Assembly (NCBI GenBank): GCA_945833895.1
Contig: CAMAGQ010000003.1
Coordinates: 1 to 33,508 of the forward strand
Origin: an uncultured bacterium
Lineage (GTDB): Bacteria > Cyanobacteriota > Vampirovibrionia > Gastranaerophilales > Gastranaerophilaceae
Length of the DNA stretch: 33,508 bases
Direction: 5' to 3'
Positions 27,841 through 33,508 of the stretch are shown here, one piece after another; position 1 is the stretch's first letter, and each line of letters opens with the position of its first letter. The position numbers and the translations under genes are program-made. Under the pieces are notes generated by a model that was not told the DNA's origin, made no database searches, and was given only the letters and a program-made list of their open reading frames with translations.

Positions 27841-27856
27841 GCGTTAGAAAGAACGC
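27841..27856 (+). promoter_or_regulatory. Small hairpin in the pnp 5' UTR
   Basis: GCGTT-AGAAAG-AACGC; putative TATAAT at 27804-27809 upstream. Confidence 0.35.
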
Positions 27857-27874
27857 AGAAAGAAAAGGTAATTT

Positions 27875-30013
27875 ATGAAACCTGAAACAAAGAGTTTTCA
27901 ACTGGAAATCGGCGGAAAGACCGTAACCGTTGAAACAGGGAAATACGCTCAATCCGCTAACGGTTCAGTTACAGTAAGATGCGGAGATACAATGTTATTT
28001 GTTCACTGCTGTGTATCAAAAGAACCTAGAGTCGGAATTGATTTCTTCCCGTTACTAATTGATTATGAAGAAAGAATGTCGGCAATCGGCAGAATTCCGG
28101 GCGGTTACAACCGTTCTGAAGGCAAAGCCGGAGATAAGGCTATCCTTGTTTCAAGATTGATTGACCGACCAATCAGACCTTTATTCCCTAAAGGTTATAG
28201 AAACGATATTCAAATCGTTGCACAATTATTCAGTTATGATCAGGAGAATCAGCCTGATACATTGGCTATGTTGGGTGCTTCTTGTGCTTTGATGTTATCA
28301 GGTGCACCATTTGAAGGCCCTATCGGTGCTGTTCGTGTATCAAGAGATGCTGAAGGCAACATGATTGCTAACCCTACTCATAAACAAGCAAAAGAATCAG
28401 ACCTTGATATCGTTGTTGCAGGTACTCATGATTCTGTAATCATGGTTGAAGCAGGCTGTAAATTCGTTACAGAAGACGATATTATGAATGCTGTTGAATT
28501 TGCTCAGGGTGAAATCAGAAAACAATGTGATGCTCAAGTTGAGTTTGCTAAACAGTGCGGTGTTGTTAAGGAAGAATTTGTTAACCCTTACGACACAACC
28601 GAATTGAAAAACATTATCAACGAAACCGCTCACGATATGATTTTTGATGCTTACCACAATTTTGACAGAACTTACCGTCAAGAAAAATTGGAAGAAGCAA
28701 AAAAACTTGTAAAAGAAAAAGTTGATGCTTTACCTGATGACCATTACATCAAACAAATCATTGAAGAAACAGGTATAGACTTTGTTGCAGAAGAATTTAA
28801 GGCTGCCGAAAAGAAAATCATGCGTTCAATGATTTTGGATGAAGGCGTTAGAGCAGACGGACGTAAACCGACCGAAGTTCGTCCAATCTGGTGCGAAGTT
28901 GGTGTTATTCCTAGAGCACACGGTTCTGCCGTATTTACAAGAGGTCAAACTCAGGTATTATCAGTTGCAACCCTTGCAGGACCTGCAATGAAACAAGAAC
29001 TTGACGGCGTTGACCCTGAAAGAGAAAAAACTTACATGCACAAATATATCTTCCCTGGATTTTCAGTTGGTGAAGTAAAACCTTTGAGAGGCCCGGGAAG
29101 AAGAGAAGTTGGTCACGGTAACTTGGCAGAAAGAGCGAACGTTCCTGCGTTACCTTCTCAAGATGAATTTGGTTATACAATCCGTGTAACATCTGATGTC
29201 TTGGAATCAAACGGTTCAACTTCAATGGCTTCAACTTGCGGTTCATCTATGGCTTTGATGAATGCGGGTGTTCCTGTTAAGTGTATGATAGGCGGTGTTG
29301 CAATGGGTATGATTACCGAAGAAGGTAAAGAACCTGTTGTATTAACCGATATTCAAGGTATTGAAGACTTTCTTGGCGACATGGACTTCAAAGTTACAGG
29401 TAATGACGACGGTATCACAGCACTTCAAATGGATATGAAAGCAAAAGGTATTGCAAATGATACATTGAGAAGAGCGTTGGGACAAGCAAAAGAAGGTAGA
29501 TTGCATATCTTAGGTAAAATGAGAGAAGCAATCACCGAACCAGGTGCTATGTCACCGTTTGCACCAAGTATCAGCACAATGACAATTCCTGTTGATGATA
29601 TCGGAACAGTAATCGGGCCTGGCGGAAAACAAATCAGAGCGATTATAGATGCTTCAGGTGCTGAAATCGATATTCAAGATAACGGTATTGTTACTATTAC
29701 TTCTAACGATCAGGAAGGTGCTGCAATCGCTAAGAAAATGATTAAAGACCTTACTTTTAAACCTGAAGTTGGTATGGTAATTAAAGGTAAAGTTGTAAGA
29801 ATTATCCCTATCGGTGCTTTTGTTGAATTAGGCGGCGGTAAAGACGGTATGGTTCACATTTCTCAAGTTTGCAACGAGAGAATTGAAACAATCGAACCGC
29901 ATCTTACAATCGGTCAAGAAGTTATCGTTAAGGTAGTCAAAATCGATGAAAAAGGCAGAGTTAACCTTACTATCAAGGGTGTTACCGAAGAAGATAAAGC
30001 AAGACTTCAATAG
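27875..30013 (+). CDS. pnp: Polyribonucleotide nucleotidyltransferase
   Basis: RNase PH duplicated core (GRIPGGYNRSEGK, DRPIRPLFPKGYRNDIQ, FTRGQTQVL), KH (IGPGGKQIRAI) and S1 (GMVIKGKVVRIIPIGAFVEL) domains. Confidence 0.98.
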   Translation: MKPETKSFQLEIGGKTVTVETGKYAQSANGSVTVRCGDTMLFVHCCVSKEPRVGIDFFPLLIDYEERMSAIGRIPGGYNRSEGKAGDKAILVSRLIDRPIRPLFPKGYRNDIQIVAQLFSYDQENQPDTLAMLGASCALMLSGAPFEGPIGAVRVSRDAEGNMIANPTHKQAKESDLDIVVAGTHDSVIMVEAGCKFVTEDDIMNAVEFAQGEIRKQCDAQVEFAKQCGVVKEEFVNPYDTTELKNIINETAHDMIFDAYHNFDRTYRQEKLEEAKKLVKEKVDALPDDHYIKQIIEETGIDFVAEEFKAAEKKIMRSMILDEGVRADGRKPTEVRPIWCEVGVIPRAHGSAVFTRGQTQVLSVATLAGPAMKQELDGVDPEREKTYMHKYIFPGFSVGEVKPLRGPGRREVGHGNLAERANVPALPSQDEFGYTIRVTSDVLESNGSTSMASTCGSSMALMNAGVPVKCMIGGVAMGMITEEGKEPVVLTDIQGIEDFLGDMDFKVTGNDDGITALQMDMKAKGIANDTLRRALGQAKEGRLHILGKMREAITEPGAMSPFAPSISTMTIPVDDIGTVIGPGGKQIRAIIDASGAEIDIQDNGIVTITSNDQEGAAIAKKMIKDLTFKPEVGMVIKGKVVRIIPIGAFVELGGGKDGMVHISQVCNERIETIEPHLTIGQEVIVKVVKIDEKGRVNLTIKGVTEEDKARLQ

Positions 30014-30037
30014 TCTTTAATCGTGAAAAAAAATAAA

Positions 30038-30076
30038 AAGGTATCAGGCAAAATTTCTGTCTGATATCTTTTTTTT
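30038..30076 (+). terminator. Rho-independent terminator of pnp
   Basis: AAGGTATCAGGCA-aaatttc-TGTCTGATATCTT 13-bp stem with two G-T pairs, then a T-tract. Confidence 0.85.
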
Positions 30077-30144
30077 GTTAAAATTTGTAACAATCATGCA
30101 AATTTATTCCTTGTCCTGATTTTATATAAACGAAGGTTAAAAAT

Positions 30145-32199
30145 ATGAATGTGAACAAAATAATTGGGAAAATTACAACAGCAGTTGATGGTGCCGTAAG
30201 AGCAAAACATTGTCCAATCCCTGATGATATAGCAGCAATCGGTGGGATAAGAAAATCTTTAAACGTGACAAATCCTCTAAAACCGCTTGAGCATGACTGT
30301 GTAGACTTTGCAGAAGTTTTAAAGTTTGAAAAAAATCTTGAACTTGATTTTTCAAAACGTCCTATAAGTGTAAAAATTGACGGCAAAACTCAAAACTGGA
30401 CTGAGTATATCGGTTCACAAGCGGGCAGTCAGGATGCGTTTTGGGCTAAGAATAACGAAACAGGTGAACTTTTCTATATAAAATACGCCGAAACGGAAGA
30501 AAAAGAAGGTCATATTGCATCTGAGGCGTTGGCATCAAAGTTGTATCGCCTGGCAGGGTTTGATACTCCGGAAATTTCTCCGATTATCCTTGATGACGGA
30601 GTAAAAGCCTTTGCAAGTAAATTTGTACCGAATTTAACCCGATTAGAAGACGGAAAAGCCCTCAGGAAAGGTTTTGCGGCTGATGCGTGGCTTGCTAACT
30701 GGGATTCACTGCTACACGGAAATACCCTGATGAAGGAGGGTAAGCCTGTAAAAATTGATAATGGCGGTTCTTTGAGATATAGGGCTCAGGGCAAAATTAA
30801 ACCGAATTTTGGCGATAAAGTAGACGAACTTGTGACGCTTGTTGACGGCAGAAACTTTGACAGTACTTGTGTGTATGCAAAAATGACACATGACGAGCTT
30901 GTGGAGTCATTTAAAGCGGTTTGTGACATTCCTGATAAAGAGATTATTAAAACCGTTGAAGATAAAGAACTTGCTCAAATTCTGATAAATCGTAAAAATT
31001 ATATGAAAGATGTCCTTGCTCAAATGCAAGAAACTCCGAAAACTGACGAGCGATTAAGTGATTATTTTGCAAGTATATCAACGCGTTTGGCGAATAAAAA
31101 CCTTTTCAATTCAGAAGTTATATTAGAAAAATTATCAGCGAAATTAAACACAAAAATTTCAACCAATCCTCAATTTATAACCATGCCTTCATCAAAAACT
31201 TTGGCAAAAGATTTGGTTTTGGAAATTAAACAACTTGAAAATAATGGTGCTAAAGTTTCAAAAAAGGATATTGTGAAACTTCTGGAGGAACTTGTTTCTG
31301 ACGGTTTGGAGATGAAATCGGATAAAATTCGCACGCATTTTAGTTCGGCATGTGCAATGGAAGAACAATACAACAGCATGTTCACAGGGCTTTTGAATAT
31401 CGCAGCAAAAACAGAGCCTAAAGATGGTGAATTAATGAGTGCATATTTGACAAGAGTTATAAAAATCCGAGAACACCGAGTTAAACAGTTGGACAATTAC
31501 AGGATAAAATCAATCAAGGAAAAACTGACCTACCTTCCGGAGCATGAAAAACCTGCTAAAACTGTTTTAACCCAATCTCAACGTCGAAAAGCAATCGCTG
31601 AACTTGAAGCAGCAAGAAAAAAGGATTTGATTTTAGATATCCATACTATCCCTAAATTGAGTGAGAACGCCACAGATAAGCAAATTTACAGAGCATGGCA
31701 AAGAGGTCACATGGGGGCTTTTGAGTTCTCCGATAATGAACTTCAAAAGTCTGTTATGGGTATTGGCGGAAGATATAGTTCTAAACAACCGATAAAGACT
31801 AAAACAATATATGAAGCAATAGCAGACAAGGATTATAAGCAGGAATTTGAAATTGAACCGGTTTATCATTGGTTTTCTATGCCAAACGCTGAAGATTTTG
31901 TAAAAAAACAACTTCCGAAAAAAGGAGAAATTTACACAATAGACCAAAGGCAATGCTGTTCAACTCACAAGCACTATGCAGAGGTTGATTTTGGCGACCA
32001 CATGAAAAACCAAAATATTAAATTCATTATCCACCCAAAATCAGAAACCTCAAGAGCGTATAACCTCGGATATAATCAGGAGGTTGTGTATCCAAAAGGC
32101 GAACAGTTCAGAATTTTAGACAAAGAATGTGTTGAGTACATTGACCCCAAAGACGGCTCAGCCTGTATGCGTTGGGAAGTCCACATGCAAGAGGTTTAG
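30145..32199 (+). CDS. Putative effector: atypical kinase-like domain plus C-terminal ADP-ribosyltransferase-like domain
   Basis: Kinase-like: FYIKYAETEEKEGHIASEALASKLYRLAGFDTPE...FAADAWLANWDSLLHGNTLMKEGKPVKIDNGGSLRYRAQG. ART-like: IKFIIHPKSETSRAYNLGYNQEVVYPKGEQFRIL. Confidence 0.6.
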   Translation: MNVNKIIGKITTAVDGAVRAKHCPIPDDIAAIGGIRKSLNVTNPLKPLEHDCVDFAEVLKFEKNLELDFSKRPISVKIDGKTQNWTEYIGSQAGSQDAFWAKNNETGELFYIKYAETEEKEGHIASEALASKLYRLAGFDTPEISPIILDDGVKAFASKFVPNLTRLEDGKALRKGFAADAWLANWDSLLHGNTLMKEGKPVKIDNGGSLRYRAQGKIKPNFGDKVDELVTLVDGRNFDSTCVYAKMTHDELVESFKAVCDIPDKEIIKTVEDKELAQILINRKNYMKDVLAQMQETPKTDERLSDYFASISTRLANKNLFNSEVILEKLSAKLNTKISTNPQFITMPSSKTLAKDLVLEIKQLENNGAKVSKKDIVKLLEELVSDGLEMKSDKIRTHFSSACAMEEQYNSMFTGLLNIAAKTEPKDGELMSAYLTRVIKIREHRVKQLDNYRIKSIKEKLTYLPEHEKPAKTVLTQSQRRKAIAELEAARKKDLILDIHTIPKLSENATDKQIYRAWQRGHMGAFEFSDNELQKSVMGIGGRYSSKQPIKTKTIYEAIADKDYKQEFEIEPVYHWFSMPNAEDFVKKQLPKKGEIYTIDQRQCCSTHKHYAEVDFGDHMKNQNIKFIIHPKSETSRAYNLGYNQEVVYPKGEQFRILDKECVEYIDPKDGSACMRWEVHMQEV

Positions 32200-32222
32200 C
32201 CCCACCGGGAAAAAGGTAAATT

Positions 32223-32552
32223 ATGCAAATCAATAGAATAAATAACAATTATAATACGACATTTAACGGAAACATGATATTTTCAAAATCAGCAAGAGCG
32301 TACATTCGTTTTGAATTTAGCAATGATGATTATTACAACTTGATGAAAATTATGAAAAGAGGCAGCAAAACTATTAATGATGTTTATGTCTATGCCGTTA
32401 AAAATGAGTCAATTCTGCCTAAATTGAAAACAAAATCGAATTGTACACTTGTGGCAAAGGTCGAAGATAAGGTATTTAAGCAAAAATTTTTCCAATCTCC
32501 ATTGAGTGTAATTAAAAGAGCAATTGAATACGCAAATAAGAGCAAAAATTAA
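32223..32552 (+). CDS. Small hypothetical protein with N-terminal MQINRINNNYNTTFNG motif
   Basis: 109-aa ORF with AAAGG upstream, 23 bp after the kinase/ART-like gene. Confidence 0.7.
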   Translation: MQINRINNNYNTTFNGNMIFSKSARAYIRFEFSNDDYYNLMKIMKRGSKTINDVYVYAVKNESILPKLKTKSNCTLVAKVEDKVFKQKFFQSPLSVIKRAIEYANKSKN

Positions 32553-32561
32553 ATGAATAAT

Positions 32562-32590
32562 AAAAAAGACCCTTTTAAAGGTCTTTTTTA
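32562..32590. terminator. Likely bidirectional terminator
   Basis: AAAAAAGACC-CTTTTAAA-GGTCTTTTTTA between a plus-strand CDS and a minus-strand tRNA. Confidence 0.75.
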
Positions 32591-32679
32591 TGGTGCCGAT
32601 GGCCGGGGTCGAACCGGCACGAGGGTTGAACCTCACAAGATTTTGAGTCTAGCACGTCTACCAATTCCATCACATCGGC
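32591..32679 (-). tRNA. tRNA-Leu (CAA), CCA encoded
   Basis: RC: GCCGATGTGATGGAATTGGTAGACGTGCTAGACTCAAAATCTTGTGAGG...GTGCCGGTTCGACCCCGGCCATCGGCACCA; acceptor pairing GCCGATG/CATCGGC, long variable arm, anticodon CAA. Confidence 0.95.
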
Positions 32680-32700
32680 TTATTTAATTATCACTCAATA

Positions 32701-32728
32701 ATCATAACAAATAAATATTATTTTTCAA
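32701..32728 (-). promoter_or_regulatory. Putative promoter for tRNA-Leu
   Basis: Minus strand TTGAAA (32728-32723), 16 nt, TATGAT (32706-32701). Confidence 0.45.
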
Positions 32729-32810
32729 GACCTTTTTTGCTTTTGATAATCTTATTTTATATGCCCGATAATCTAATTAAAAATTTCTGTAAACATGAAA
32801 TAACTACAGT

Positions 32811-33508
32811 ATGAAAAATTTATTACTAATGATAATATCAATGCTAATGTTTTCAACGGTAACTTTTGGAACTACGTTTACCGGCGGGGTTACAAAGGTT
32901 GGTCAACACGAAAGTAATCAGGTTATTGATGCTCAAACAAAGCAGGGGATTGAATTTGCTAAAATTACAATTCCTCAGAAGAATTTTCAAACCTACACCG
33001 ATGCTAACGGAAATTTCCAATTAGAAAAAATCCAAATTATCCAGCCTATCATGCTTAACGTTGAAAAAGAAGGCTACAGACCATTTTCGCTTACCATAAA
33101 CAATAACGAAAGTTTACAAAACCCTATGCAGATTGAAATTGCCAAAAGTGAGCCTATGGATATTGCAATAGAATCCGAGATTCTTCACTTAGGCGACAAT
33201 AATTTTTCCATGAACTCCGCTAATGCGGGCGATTTCAGGATAAAGGCAATGGGGCCATATTACACAAAAGATTTTATTATGACAGATAATGCGAAAAAGT
33301 TTTCAAATTATTTAGTCATTGGTTCTCTGGTCGGTTTGGATACAAAAATGGCAAATCGAATGGGGCAAAATAAAATGCGTTCGGCTTATTCAACACCTGC
33401 AGAGGTTTATTTTAACGGGCAAATTATCGGTAAATTACAGATTAATGGTGACGGTATGCGTGTAAAAATTCCAAATCAACTGATAAAAGCTAACTCAAAA
33501 AATCAGGT
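32811..33508 (+). CDS. Exported protein with carboxypeptidase-regulatory-like (CarboxypepD_reg/PEGA-type) segment; 3' end outside window
   Basis: Absent from the supplied ORF track. Manual translation: MKNLLLMIISMLMFSTVTFGTTFTGG...VIDAQTKQGIEFAKITIPQKNFQTYTDANGNFQLEKI...VEKEGYRPFSLTI, open to the window end. Confidence 0.75.
   Translation, partial: MKNLLLMIISMLMFSTVTFGTTFTGGVTKVGQHESNQVIDAQTKQGIEFAKITIPQKNFQTYTDANGNFQLEKIQIIQPIMLNVEKEGYRPFSLTINNNESLQNPMQIEIAKSEPMDIAIESEILHLGDNNFSMNSANAGDFRIKAMGPYYTKDFIMTDNAKKFSNYLVIGSLVGLDTKMANRMGQNKMRSAYSTPAEVYFNGQIIGKLQINGDGMRVKIPNQLIKANSKNQ

Noticed and set aside
32409-32636. Minus-strand 75-aa ORF MRFNPRAGSTPAIG...
   Set aside because: Runs through the 3' half of tRNA-Leu and the terminator; the MRFNPRAGSTPAIG stretch is a translation of tRNA sequence.

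Overview
AT-rich bacterial chromosome segment with dense genes on both strands. Protein motifs are most compatible with an uncultured gut Melainabacteria/Gastranaerophilales-type genome, but this is inference and no search was run. Recognisable housekeeping genes: start of obg (minus, cut by left edge), riboflavin synthase alpha chain + ribBA, ispH, an S1-domain protein (RpsA-like), NAGPA-type phosphodiester glycosidase, Ski2-like DSHCT helicase, YajQ, radical SAM TIGR03960/TIGR03936-type fusion + RNase E/G, split L-serine dehydratase (sdaAB/sdaAA), MlaD/Mce protein, dihydropteroate synthase, pnp, and tRNA-Leu(CAA). Between them lie many uncharacterised proteins. Most interesting: (1) a 684-aa protein that looks like an atypical kinase-like domain joined to a divergent C-terminal ADP-ribosyltransferase-like domain (30145-32199); (2) several unrelated small orphan proteins sharing a short N-terminal pattern such as MxIN...(I/V/T)xFxG, a possible sorting or secretion tag; (3) two structured 5' leaders, before ispH and before the glycosidase gene, with nested or mutually exclusive pairings; (4) a perfect 11-bp hairpin just after the RNase E/G gene; (5) an intergenic block with inverted repeats at 15716-15960; (6) a C7 tract that could switch the C-terminus of a 1112-aa orphan protein.
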